Shown one piece after another: positions 17,386-26,028 of a stretch of DNA of 64,000 bases (within the stretch, counting starts at the first letter, position 1; each line of letters opens with the position of its first letter). The notes beneath the pieces were generated by a model. That model had not been told where the DNA came from and ran no database searches. It saw only the letters and a list, made by a program, of their open reading frames with translations. Source of the stretch: Cupriavidus taiwanensis (GTDB taxonomy: Bacteria > Pseudomonadota > Gammaproteobacteria > Burkholderiales > Burkholderiaceae); contig NZ_LT976854.1 in assembly GCF_900249755.1 (NCBI RefSeq), forward strand, positions 441,970-505,969, in the 5' to 3' direction. A program made the position numbers and the translations under genes.

Positions 17386-19227
17386 TTAGCGCGGCGCAGT
17401 CGCGGCAGGGGCCGGCTGGACCGGCTGGACCGTTGCCGGGGACGGTGCCGGCGCTTGCGGTTGCACCGCGGGTTGCGGCTGCGCGACGGGCTGTTGTTGT
17501 GCGACGGCTTGCGGCTGTGCGACGGCTTGCGGCTGCGCGACGGCTTGCGGCTGCGCCCCCGCCTGCGGTCGCGCGACGGCTTGCGGCTGCGCAACAGCCT
17601 GAGGTTGCGCCACCGCCTGGGGCCGCGCCGCTGCCTGCGGCCGGGCAACGGCCGCCGCCTGGCTCCCGCCGCCGGCCACCGGCGCGGCCTCGGTCACTTC
17701 GCGCCAGCCTCCGCCCAGCGCCTTGTACAGCGACACGCGGCTGGTCAGCCCGGCCAGCTTGTAGGTGATCAGCGCCTGCTGCGCGGTGTAGAGCTGGCGC
17801 TGCGCATCGAACACGCCGAAGTAGTCGTCCACGCCGTTCTTGAAGCGCATCTCCGACAGCCGCCGGGTTTCGCTGCCCTCGCGCACCAGCGCTTCCTGCG
17901 CCTGCACCTGGCGCTCGTAGGTGGCGCGTGCCGCCATGCTGTCGGCCACTTCGCGGAAGGCGGTCTGGATGGTCTTCTCGTAGTTGGCGACGTTGATGTC
18001 CTTGCGCACGTTGGCCGCATCCAGGCCGGCGCGGTTGCGTCCCGCATCGAAGATCGGCACCGTCAGCTGCGGCGCAAAGACCCACGCCATGCCGCCCGAG
18101 AACAATCCGGCCAGGCTGCTGCTGGCCACGCCCAGCGCGCCGGTCAGCGAGATGCGCGGGAAGAAGGCTGCGCGCGCCGCGCCGATATTGGCGTTGGCGG
18201 CCTTGAGCCGGTGCTCGGCGTCGAGGATGTCGGGCCGGCGCACCAGCACGCTGGAAGGCAGGCCTTCCGGGAACTCGCGCATCAGCATGCGTGCGTCGAG
18301 CGGGTCGGGCGCGGGGGCATTCGGATTCGCAGGCGCGGCACCGGCATCCAGCACCGACTTTGGCAGCGGGCCGCCGATCAGCAGTGCCAGCGCGTTCTCG
18401 TCCTGCGCCACCTGCCGGGTGTACTGCTCCACGCCCACCTGCGCGGTCTGCACCTGGGTTTGCGCGCGGTGCTGGTCCAGCTGCGCCATCGCGCCCACCT
18501 GGTGCCCGCGCCGCACCATCTCCGCCGCGTCCTGCTGGGTCTTGAGCGTGTCCTGCGACAGCTGCAGCAGCGCGCGGTCGGCGCGCAGCGTCAGGTAGGC
18601 GCTGGCCACTTCCGCCACCAGGCTGATCTGCGCGCTTCGGCGCGCCTCCTCGGTGGCCATGTATTCCTCCAGCGCGGCATGCTTGAGGCTGCGCACGCGG
18701 CCGAAGAAGTCCAGCTCGAACGCGGTCAGGCCGATGCCGGCGTTGTACGTGGTGATCTGCGGCGACTGTCCCGCCGCGCGCAGCCGTTGCGGCAGCCGCT
18801 GCGACACCACGCCGGCAGTGCCCTCCACGGTGGGGAACTGCGCCGCGCGCTGGATCTGGTACAGCGCGCGGGCTTCGTCGATGGCCAGCGTGGCCATGCG
18901 CAGGTCGCGGTTGTTGGCCAGCGCCAGCTCGATCAGCTGGCGCAGCTGCGGGTCGACGAAGACATCGCGCCAGCCCAGGTCGGCGGCAGAGGGGCCGGGG
19001 GGCTGCGCCGGCTGGCCTGGCTGTGCCGACTGCGCGGTGGCGTTGGCCGGCCTGGCTTGCGAAGTGCGGTAGGCCGCGCCGTCCGGCCATGCTGACGGGA
19101 TCGGGGCTTCGGGGCGCTGGTATTGCGGCTCGAGCGTGCACGCGGCAAGCGCCAGGACAAGCGCGCCGGGCAGCAGCAGGCGTGGCGGCAGGGGCGTACG
19201 GCATCGGGGGCGGGGCAGGCTTCGCAT
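17386..19227 (-). CDS. NodT-family outer membrane factor lipoprotein with repetitive C-terminal tail
   Basis: A 613-residue TolC-like outer-membrane channel of the NodT/OprM family. A signal peptide ends in the lipobox LAAC, followed by YQRPEAPIP, and the two OEP repeats contain the expected LALANNRDLRMA and coiled segments up to about residue 500. Beyond this the protein carries an unusual Gln/Ala/Pro tail of about 90 residues built from a six-residue unit (VAQPQA and variants). It is the last gene of an operon with a glycosyltransferase, an alpha/alpha-toroid protein and an HlyD-like adaptor, so it probably gives that system an outer-membrane exit rather than serving an RND pump. No RND gene is nearby. 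Confidence 0.88.
   Translation of the reverse strand: MRSLPRPRCRTPLPPRLLLPGALVLALAACTLEPQYQRPEAPIPSAWPDGAAYRTSQARPANATAQSAQPGQPAQPPGPSAADLGWRDVFVDPQLRQLIELALANNRDLRMATLAIDEARALYQIQRAAQFPTVEGTAGVVSQRLPQRLRAAGQSPQITTYNAGIGLTAFELDFFGRVRSLKHAALEEYMATEEARRSAQISLVAEVASAYLTLRADRALLQLSQDTLKTQQDAAEMVRRGHQVGAMAQLDQHRAQTQVQTAQVGVEQYTRQVAQDENALALLIGGPLPKSVLDAGAAPANPNAPAPDPLDARMLMREFPEGLPSSVLVRRPDILDAEHRLKAANANIGAARAAFFPRISLTGALGVASSSLAGLFSGGMAWVFAPQLTVPIFDAGRNRAGLDAANVRKDINVANYEKTIQTAFREVADSMAARATYERQVQAQEALVREGSETRRLSEMRFKNGVDDYFGVFDAQRQLYTAQQALITYKLAGLTSRVSLYKALGGGWREVTEAAPVAGGGSQAAAVARPQAAARPQAVAQPQAVAQPQAVARPQAGAQPQAVAQPQAVAQPQAVAQQQPVAQPQPAVQPQAPAPSPATVQPVQPAPAATAPR
17452..17657 (-). repeat. 18-bp tandem repeat encoding the VAQPQA tail
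   Basis: About eleven imperfect copies of an 18-bp unit (core gacggcttgcggctgcgc on the plus strand) lie at the 3' end of the NodT-family gene. They stay in frame and encode a Gln-Pro-Ala repeat. Such arrays change copy number by slippage. Confidence 0.8.
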
Positions 19228-19264
19228 GGATCGTTCCGGAGAGAGAAAGGGATAGCAGCAGGGG

Positions 19265-21226
19265 TCAGCCCATCAGCGCGCGCCGCATGAAGCGCGAGAT
19301 CGCCAGCCGGGGCTGCCCTTGTCGGGCAATGTTGTGGGCGGGGTCGGTGAACAGCAGCCGGATCAGCGCGTGGCGCGCGGCCATGCTGGCATGCAGCGCG
19401 ATGCCCAGCAGCTGGCCGTCGCGGCGCACCACGCGGCACGGGATCCAGCCGGTCTGCGCCAGCCACAGCGCGCCCTCCATGCCGGGGCGGAAGGCCGGCG
19501 CCAGCGGCGTGATCACGGCCACGCCGTTGCAGGACAGGTCTTTGGTGGTGACGCGGTACTCGCGCCCGTCGACGCGCAGCAGCGCGGCGGCATGGTGCGG
19601 AAAGCGCTCTTCCTTGCGCGGGCGCGGCAACTCCACGCACACCAGCAACGAGGCCAGGTACAGCATCAGCGCCACCCCGGTCCAGATCGTGTTGAAGGCC
19701 AGCCCTTGCGCATCGGGGTCGACCATCAGCGCGCGGCCCAGCCCGAGCGCGGAGAAGCCCAGCAGGCCCGCGTACAGCGCGGCGAACTTGCCGTGGATCA
19801 CCAGCTTGGAGCGGTCCAGCCCCTTGTTGGTCACCTTGAACGGCCGCCCGAACGGCTTGAACATGGCGCTGACCAGCGATGCGGTCACCGCCAGCGCCGC
19901 GACGATCTGCGTGACCTCGGTAAAGATCGGCAAGGCGCGCTGCCCGGTGATCCAGATGCTGTACGCCCAGTACGCCACCAGCGCGGGCAGGCCATAGGCC
20001 AGGAACTGCAGCGGCTCGCCGTACAGCGTGGAGACGCCGAAGTACCAGTACAGCAGCGGCCCCGCCAGCAGCATCAGCGTGAACGGGCGCGACAGCCAGT
20101 GCAGCAGCCCGTGCACATAGTGCAGGCGCTGCATCCCGGTGTAGCCGCGCCCGCGCAGCGGCCCGTCGGCGGTCAGCGCCACCTGGATCGTGCCCAGCCC
20201 CCAGCGGCTGCGCTGGCTGATGTACTCGGGCAGGCCTTCGGCGGACAGGCCCACGCTCAGGCGCTCGTTGAGCCAGCGCGTGATATAGCCGTGCGGCAGC
20301 AGCCGGTAGGTCAGGTGGATGTCTTCGGTCACGGTGCCGGTGGGGAAGCCGCCGATCAGCTCGATCAGGTCGCGCCGCACCACGAACGAGGTGCCGATGC
20401 AGAACGCCGCGCCCCAGGCATCCTTGGCCGGCTGCATCACGTCGAAGAACGCGCGCTGCTCGTCGACCCAGCATTCGGTGGCGCGCAGGTTGTACTGGAT
20501 CGGGTCGGCGTTGTAGTAGAACTGGGGCGTCTGCACCACGCCCACGCGCGGGTCGGCGAACAGGCCCACGGTGCGCAGCAGGATGTTGCGATGGGGCGCG
20601 AAGTCGGCGTCGAGCACCAGGATGTAGGGCGCACCGCCGGCGGCGTCGCTGTGGCGCAGGCCGTTGTTGAGGTTGCCCGCCTTGGCGTGGGCGTTGTCCG
20701 GGCGCGTCACGTAGTGCGCGCCGACGCGCTCGCAGAACTCGCGCAGCCAGTCGCGGCGGGTGTCGTCGAGCACCCAGACGCGGAAGTCCGGGTAGTCGAT
20801 CGCCAGCGCCGAGACGATGGTCTTCTCCAGGATCTCCAGCCCTTCGTTGTAGGTGGCGATGAAGATGTCCACCGGCGGCACCTGCTGCGCGCGGCGCAGC
20901 GCGGCCTCGCCCGCGTCGGCATCGGGCGTGTGGTTGCTGGTGCGGGCCAGCACCACGATCGACAGCAGCGTGTAGGCCAGCGTCATGCACTCGAAGGCAA
21001 AGAACGCATGCGCCCATACGCTGGCGAAAGTCATCTGCCAGTCGGGCAGGGTTTCGCGGACGCGCCAGGTCAGGTACACGCCCAGCAGCAGCGCGGTGAC
21101 GCCGCCGAACAGGATGCGGTCCGCCGCACGATCGTGCCGGCACAGCAGCGACAGCAGCACCACGGCCAGCAGCACGCCGCCGTTGATGACCAGCAGCGTC
21201 TGGTTTTCCAGGAAGAGGGCGAACAT
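19265..21226 (-). CDS. Family 2 glycosyltransferase with C-terminal PilZ domain (cellulose/alginate synthase-like)
   Basis: A 653-residue membrane polysaccharide synthase resembling BcsA/Alg8. Two N-terminal helices precede a GT-A domain with D154-D155, the D206-x-D208 pair, TED at 300-302 and QRSRW at 338-342, the catalytic set of processive inverting synthases. Further helices form a channel region. The C-terminal PilZ domain keeps RxxxR (R537, R541) and DxSxxG (D563, S565, G568), so cyclic di-GMP activation is expected. The start at 21226 is chosen because the frame upstream overlaps the preceding gene. No BcsB or BcsC is present; its partners are an HlyD-like adaptor and a NodT channel. 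Confidence 0.88.
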   Translation of the reverse strand: MFALFLENQTLLVINGGVLLAVVLLSLLCRHDRAADRILFGGVTALLLGVYLTWRVRETLPDWQMTFASVWAHAFFAFECMTLAYTLLSIVVLARTSNHTPDADAGEAALRRAQQVPPVDIFIATYNEGLEILEKTIVSALAIDYPDFRVWVLDDTRRDWLREFCERVGAHYVTRPDNAHAKAGNLNNGLRHSDAAGGAPYILVLDADFAPHRNILLRTVGLFADPRVGVVQTPQFYYNADPIQYNLRATECWVDEQRAFFDVMQPAKDAWGAAFCIGTSFVVRRDLIELIGGFPTGTVTEDIHLTYRLLPHGYITRWLNERLSVGLSAEGLPEYISQRSRWGLGTIQVALTADGPLRGRGYTGMQRLHYVHGLLHWLSRPFTLMLLAGPLLYWYFGVSTLYGEPLQFLAYGLPALVAYWAYSIWITGQRALPIFTEVTQIVAALAVTASLVSAMFKPFGRPFKVTNKGLDRSKLVIHGKFAALYAGLLGFSALGLGRALMVDPDAQGLAFNTIWTGVALMLYLASLLVCVELPRPRKEERFPHHAAALLRVDGREYRVTTKDLSCNGVAVITPLAPAFRPGMEGALWLAQTGWIPCRVVRRDGQLLGIALHASMAARHALIRLLFTDPAHNIARQGQPRLAISRFMRRALMG

Positions 21227-21228
21227 CG

Positions 21229-22602
21229 TCAGTCCTTGTTGTTGGCAGTGCCGGTGTTGCCGGAGGCGGCAATCGCCGGCGGCGGGCATGACGGGTCCAG
21301 GCAGCCGCCCGGGCGAAACGGGTTCCAGCGCGCGGCGGCCAGCACCGCCCAGGCGGTCGCGCCCAGGTGCGGCAGGTGGAAGTAGTGGAAGTCCTCCGTG
21401 GTGGAGGTCGGGCCGATCGACAGCCCGGTGCTGATGCGCGCCTGCGGCGTGGCGTAGAGCATGCCGGACGGCGCGCGCTGCGCGCGCAGCAGCGGCCACA
21501 GCGGCGCGGCCTGCCGCGCCTGTCCCGCGGCCTGCAGCACCAGCGCGGCCTGCCCGGTGCCTTCGGTCCAGATGCCGTCAGGGCTGCCCTTGAAGCCGTA
21601 GCCGGCGCCGGCGCGGTGCTTCGCCTCGACCCACGCCAGGTTGCGGCGCCAGTCCGCCGGCGGCTCGGGGAAGGCGATCAGCGGCCACAGCACGGCATCC
21701 AGCGCCGAAGGGGCGGCATTGGGCGCGCGCCCGTCGTCGTGCGTGCCGATGATGAAGCGGCCCTCGCGCGGCTGCCACATGGCGCTGACAAAGCCGCGCG
21801 AGCGCGCCGCGCCGTCGCGCCAGCGCGGCTCGTTGCGCACGCTGGCCAGCCAGCTGAAGGCGGCATAGGTGTCGACGTTGTGCTCGGTGGATTTCCAGCC
21901 CTGGCGGATCTGCTTCGGCTCATGGCCGAAGAAGCCGCCGATATAGCCGGCCGGCGCGGCCGGGTCCGGCACGGTGGCATGCACCCAGCCCATCAGCGCC
22001 GCGGCACCGTCCAGATAGCGCGCATCGCGCGTGGCGTCATGCACTGCCAGCAGCAGCAGCGCGGCCCAGGCCACGTTGCCGGTGGCGGTGCCGGCCTGGT
22101 AGGCGTCTTCGAACCAGCGCTTGCTCGGTTCGTCCCACCAGCCCGGCAGCGGCACCGGGCCCGCCGGCAACGGCCCGGCGCGATAGGCGTTGCGCAGGCG
22201 CGCGTCGCGGAAGTGGCGGTCCTGGCGCGTGGCCTGCAGCACCGCATCGGCAATGCGGCGGGCTTCGGCGGGCCGCTTGCACGCGATCAGCGCGATGCCG
22301 GCCAGCGCGTTGTCGTAGACGAAGGCGGCATTGCGCAGCGCCGGCGCCAGCGGCTCGCCGCCCGGCGCGGGCTCGTAGCTAGGCAGGAACAGCGGGCCGC
22401 CGCCGCCGGCGCGGCCGACTTGCTCGGTCAGCGCCTTGCAGCCTTCGGCCAGCAGCGCCTGCTGCGCGGGGTCTGCGGCGTCTGCAGCGTTCGCGGCGCG
22501 TGCCGCAACTGGCGACAGCGCCAGCAGGGTGGGAAACAGCGCGGGAAGCAGCGCGCCGGCGGCCAGGCGGGGCAGGCGTGCAGTCGGGATCGGCAGTCGC
22601 AT
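21229..22602 (-). CDS. Periplasmic alpha/alpha-toroid (six-hairpin glycosidase-like) protein
   Basis: A 457-residue exported protein with a signal peptide (LAAGALLPALFPTLLALSPVAARA). The mature part has the repeating helical pattern of six-hairpin glycosidase or epimerase toroids (AFVYDNALAGIAL, GWWDEPSKRWFEDAYQAGTATGN, STEHNVDTYAAFSWLASV, PDGIWTEGTGQAALVL). Acidic residues in DNA, EHNVD and WTEGTGQ could be catalytic or sugar-binding. No named family is certain. Its stop is 2 bases from the glycosyltransferase start, so it probably trims, edits or guides the same polysaccharide in the periplasm, as BcsZ or AlgL do in related systems. Confidence 0.7.
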   Translation of the reverse strand: MRLPIPTARLPRLAAGALLPALFPTLLALSPVAARAANAADAADPAQQALLAEGCKALTEQVGRAGGGGPLFLPSYEPAPGGEPLAPALRNAAFVYDNALAGIALIACKRPAEARRIADAVLQATRQDRHFRDARLRNAYRAGPLPAGPVPLPGWWDEPSKRWFEDAYQAGTATGNVAWAALLLLAVHDATRDARYLDGAAALMGWVHATVPDPAAPAGYIGGFFGHEPKQIRQGWKSTEHNVDTYAAFSWLASVRNEPRWRDGAARSRGFVSAMWQPREGRFIIGTHDDGRAPNAAPSALDAVLWPLIAFPEPPADWRRNLAWVEAKHRAGAGYGFKGSPDGIWTEGTGQAALVLQAAGQARQAAPLWPLLRAQRAPSGMLYATPQARISTGLSIGPTSTTEDFHYFHLPHLGATAWAVLAAARWNPFRPGGCLDPSCPPPAIAASGNTGTANNKD

Positions 22603-22623
22603 CCGGCTCTCCTTTGCGCGCGC

Positions 22624-24033
22624 TTACAGCGATGCGCGCAACTGGCCCAGCCAGCTCTGGTTCAGCGTGACGCGCGCCCAGCGGCCCATGCCGCAGTGCC
22701 CGGACTGCGCCGATGCAGCGGGCGCCGCCGCGGCGGCCGTGCCTGCCGTGCCGGGCGTGGCGGTGGTGGCAGAGGCCGCGCCGGCCTTCGCCGGCAGGTT
22801 GCCCAGCGGGCGGTCGAGCTTGGCGATCACGTAGATCTCGTTCTTCTCGATCGGCGGGAACGGCACGAAGTAGCGCGCCTGGTCGCCGTCCGGCGCGCGC
22901 GGCAGCACCTCGGCCACCGATGCCGGCAGCGCCGTGGTCACGCCGTCGACCTGCACGTTCAGGCGCGCACCGGGCAGCAGGTTGTCGCTGAGGCTGCGCG
23001 GGAACACCGCCACCACGCGCGTCTGCGCGCAGTTGCTGGCGCGCGCCAGCGTGGCGCCGGCGGCAACGCGCATGCCTGGCTGCGCGATCAGGTCTTCGAT
23101 GGTGCCGGGCTCGGGCGAGCGGATCTCCAGGTTGGACAGCCGCTCGATGCGCTCCTGCTCGGTGGCGATCATTTCGTCGACGGACTTGCCGTAGGCTTCC
23201 AGCTGCTCCAGCTCTGCCGTCAGCTGCGCCGCTTCCGCGCCCAGCACCTGGCGCCGCTGCGCGAGCGTGGCGCTGGGGCCGTCGGTGGACGACGCATAGA
23301 CCTTGTTGCGCGACGCCTGGCTTTCGCCGATGGCGTTGTCGAGCTCGGCCCTGGCCGCGGCCTTGGCGTTGGACAGCATCGACAGCTGGTAGCGCGAGGC
23401 ATTGGTGTAGGCCTCGCTGACCGCGCCGGCCCACTGCATGCTCTGGTTGCGGTTGACCACTTCCTGCTGCTGGTCTTCCTGGGCATTGGCCGAGGCCAGC
23501 CGCGCCTCCAGCGCGCGCACGCGCGCGGCGTGCTCGCGTTGCGCGGCGCTGTTGTAGCGCTGCAGGTCCTGCTCGGTGGCGGCCATCAGCCGGCGGTTGC
23601 TTTCCAGCCGCGCCTTGGCGGAGTCATAGCGCTGCTGGTTGTCGAGCTTCTTGCCGGTCAGGTCGACCAGCAGCGAACGGTCGATGTTGGGGTTCTGCAC
23701 CACCATCAGCGCCTGGTTGGCCGTGAACGGCTGGCCCGCGGCCACCATCTGCTTCATCACCACGCCTTCCACCGGCGACGTCACCAGGCTGACCGGGCTG
23801 TTCACCACCGCACGCTCCGACGAGCGCGTAAACACATTTGGAAACATGATCGTCAGCACGGCCCAGATGATGAACAGCACCACGCCGTAGCCCGCCATGC
23901 GCGGCACGATATGCCATAGCGGCACGGCGACGGGCTGCGGGCGCTGCACCAGGCCGTCGCCCTGGGGATGGCGCAGCGGGGCCGGGGTCAGTGGATGAGG
24001 GCGCGGCGGCGGGTTGTTGCGCTGGTCGGCCAT
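22624..24033 (-). CDS. HlyD-family membrane adaptor (Alg44-like)
   Basis: A 469-residue single-pass inner-membrane protein. A Pro-rich cytoplasmic segment (residues 1-40) is followed by one helix (about 47-65), a barrel-sandwich half (VTSPVEGVVMKQMVAAGQPF), a long coiled-coil hairpin (about 110-270), the second barrel half and a beta-barrel. This is the layout of membrane fusion proteins such as HlyD and the periplasmic part of Alg44. It has no PilZ domain of its own; that domain is on the adjacent glycosyltransferase. The ATG at 24033 has GGAG 9 bases upstream. It is the first gene of the four-gene operon and would bridge synthase and NodT channel. Confidence 0.85.
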   Translation of the reverse strand: MADQRNNPPPRPHPLTPAPLRHPQGDGLVQRPQPVAVPLWHIVPRMAGYGVVLFIIWAVLTIMFPNVFTRSSERAVVNSPVSLVTSPVEGVVMKQMVAAGQPFTANQALMVVQNPNIDRSLLVDLTGKKLDNQQRYDSAKARLESNRRLMAATEQDLQRYNSAAQREHAARVRALEARLASANAQEDQQQEVVNRNQSMQWAGAVSEAYTNASRYQLSMLSNAKAAARAELDNAIGESQASRNKVYASSTDGPSATLAQRRQVLGAEAAQLTAELEQLEAYGKSVDEMIATEQERIERLSNLEIRSPEPGTIEDLIAQPGMRVAAGATLARASNCAQTRVVAVFPRSLSDNLLPGARLNVQVDGVTTALPASVAEVLPRAPDGDQARYFVPFPPIEKNEIYVIAKLDRPLGNLPAKAGAASATTATPGTAGTAAAAAPAASAQSGHCGMGRWARVTLNQSWLGQLRASL

Positions 24034-24060
24034 GGTGTTGTTCTCCGGCAAGCAAAAGTC

Positions 24061-24099
24061 AAAAAGCATCCCCGCCGGCATCCGGCGCATGGATGCCGG
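24061..24099 (-). promoter_or_regulatory. Leader with two mutually exclusive hairpins before the polysaccharide operon
   Basis: Read on the minus strand, CCGGCATCC pairs with GGATGCCGG (9 bp, 7-base loop, 24075-24099). The same left arm can instead pair through GCATCC with a later GGATGC (24066-24071), which is followed at once by TTTTTGACTTTT. The second form looks like a weak terminator about 30 bases before the start codon, so the region could act as an attenuator. Confidence 0.35.
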
Positions 24100-24409
24100 G
24101 CGAGCGTATTCGTCAGGCAAGCGTGCGGCGTCGCGCAAGGGCAGTCGCGCGTGGCCCGGCTTGCAAGTCCCCAATTCAGCTTGTTGTCTGCAGCACGCGC
24201 GATGTGGCTGGGCCGTATCGGCGCACTTTGCAATCGGACCGACATACCGCATGCAGCGGCGTGCAGCCCGTGGAGTTGCCCGGCTTCATCCAGGCAGAGT
24301 TGAACAATGGCCAGTCGATGGCCAAGACATGGCGGCCCGCTGAAGCAAAGATTCACGCACTCAGGCCGCCGCAGGTGAGTTAAGGCTAGTCAGTTGCCCC
24401 TTTGCTTGC

Positions 24410-24459
24410 TGTAAGAATGTGTAAGAGGAGGCTGTAGCACTGCTTAACACGGCATTAAC
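24410..24459. promoter_or_regulatory. Direct-repeat sites, OmpR-family-like
   Basis: TGTAAG-AATG-TGTAAG (24410-24425) is a 6-base direct repeat with a period of 10. TTAAC repeats at 24444 and 24455 with a period of 11. Helical-period direct repeats of this kind are typical binding sites for OmpR/PhoB-family response regulators. They lie upstream of the polysaccharide operon and just past the end of the MFS gene. Confidence 0.4.
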
Positions 24460-24527
24460 ATGGCGTGCGGTGCAGGGGCGTGGTGGCCCAATGGCTGCGC
24501 TTGCGCGCGCGAGGCGTGGTCTCGCAG

Positions 24528-25994
24528 CTAGTCGTCGCTGCCGAGCGGCGGCGCGATATGCTCGAGCGGACGGCGTTCCGCATCGATGCCGTAGCGCAAG
24601 GCCAGCAGGCCGGCAACGATCACCAGCGCCGCGCCGAAGCCGTAGCCCGCGGCCACCGCTTCGCGGCTGCCGCTTTCGATCAGCGCGCCCAGCAGCAGCG
24701 GCGCGATGAAGCCGCCGGTGCCGGTGCCCACGGCGTAGAACACCGAGATCGCCAGCGCGCGCATTTCCAGCGGAAAGACTTCGCTCGCGGTCAGGTAGGC
24801 GGAACTGGCCGCGGCCGATGCCAGGAAGAACACGGCGGACCAGCACAGCGCCTGCGTGCGCGCATCGAGCCAGCCCTGCACGAAGGCCCAGCCGGTCAAG
24901 GCGAGGCCAACGCCGGACAGCACGTAGGTGGCGGCAATCATGCGCCGGCGCCCGACCTGGTCGAACAGCGGCCCGAGCAGCAGCGGGCCCAGCGCATTGC
25001 CGAGCGCGAACGGAAAGATGTAGAGCGCCACGCGCGTTTCCGGCACGCCATAGAAGCGCGACAGTACCAGCGCATAGGTGAAGAAGATCGCGTTGTAGAA
25101 GAAGGCCTGCGCCACCATCAGCGCCAGCGTGATCAGGCTGCGCTGGCGAAAGCGCCGCAGCAGCAGGCGCATGACTTCGCCCACGCCCGGGGCGGCGCGC
25201 CGGCGCATCGCCACTGCCACGCAATCGGGCGCAATCGGCGGCAGCGGCCCGTGGCTGGCGCGCACTTCGGCCTCGATCGCGGCGATGATGCGCTCGGCCT
25301 CTTCGAGCCTGCCGTGCGTGGCAAGCCAGCGCGGGCTCTCCGGCACATGCCGGCGCACCAGCACGATCGCGACCGCCAGTACCGCGCCGAGCGCGAAGCA
25401 GGCGCGCCAGCCCCACACCGGGCCGAATACGCGCGCATCCAGCAGCACCAGGCTGAGCCCCGCCCCCAGCGCCGCGCCCAGCCAGAAGCTGCCGTTGATG
25501 GCAAGGTTCACGCGGCCGCGCACGCGTGCGGGAATCAGTTCGTCGATGGCGGAATTGATCGCGGCATACTCGCCGCCGATGCCCAGGCCGGTGCAGAAGC
25601 GGCAGGCGGCAAAGAAGGCAAAGTCGGGCGCGAACGCGGTCGCCAGCGTCGCCACCATGTAGACCGCGAGCGTGGCCAGGAACAGCCGCTTGCGCCCGAG
25701 CCGGTCGGCCATGCGCCCGAACACCAGCGCACCCAGCACCGCGCCCGCGATGTAGAGCGAGCCCGACCAGCCCACCTGGGTCGCGCTCAGCCCCAGCGTA
25801 TCGGGCCGCTCCAGCACGGCGCCGACCGAGCCGACCAGCGTGACTTCCAGGCCATCGAGCACCCAGGCCACGCCCAGCGCGATCGCCACGCGCCAGTGCC
25901 AGCGCGACCACGGCAGGCGGTCGAGCCGCCCGGGAATGTCGGTGCGGAAGGTGGTGTCGGCAGGCGGGCTGGCGAGCGCGGTATCGGTTGGCAT
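24528..25994 (-). CDS. MFS transporter (metabolite:H+ symporter type)
   Basis: A 488-residue, 12-helix MFS protein of the sugar/aromatic-acid porter branch. The loop 2-3 motif FGRMADRLGRKR and a PESPRWLATHGR motif at the end of helix 6 are clear. A central loop separates the halves, and FGYA-like glycine-rich helices follow. Substrates in this group include carboxylates and aromatic acids. The ATG at 25994 is used because the longer frame overlaps the TRAP permease gene. It follows that gene by 34 bases, so it is probably the last gene of the TRAP operon and may handle a related solute. Confidence 0.87.
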   Translation of the reverse strand: MPTDTALASPPADTTFRTDIPGRLDRLPWSRWHWRVAIALGVAWVLDGLEVTLVGSVGAVLERPDTLGLSATQVGWSGSLYIAGAVLGALVFGRMADRLGRKRLFLATLAVYMVATLATAFAPDFAFFAACRFCTGLGIGGEYAAINSAIDELIPARVRGRVNLAINGSFWLGAALGAGLSLVLLDARVFGPVWGWRACFALGAVLAVAIVLVRRHVPESPRWLATHGRLEEAERIIAAIEAEVRASHGPLPPIAPDCVAVAMRRRAAPGVGEVMRLLLRRFRQRSLITLALMVAQAFFYNAIFFTYALVLSRFYGVPETRVALYIFPFALGNALGPLLLGPLFDQVGRRRMIAATYVLSGVGLALTGWAFVQGWLDARTQALCWSAVFFLASAAASSAYLTASEVFPLEMRALAISVFYAVGTGTGGFIAPLLLGALIESGSREAVAAGYGFGAALVIVAGLLALRYGIDAERRPLEHIAPPLGSDD

Positions 25995-26028
25995 TGCCAA
26001 CCAGTATAGGAAACGCGGGGCGCGCCGC

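Larger units (their letters stand above)
24034..24527. other. Intergenic region upstream of the polysaccharide operon
   Basis: A 494-base gap without a convincing gene. It holds a leader with competing hairpins close to the HlyD-like gene and two sets of direct repeats near 24410-24459, both described separately. The middle section (about 24100-24400) shows nothing recognisable. Confidence 0.7.

Noticed and set aside
17452..17657. Regular repeats that might be read as a CRISPR-like array.
   Set aside because: Units are contiguous 18-bp in-frame coding repeats without spacers; no cas gene is near.
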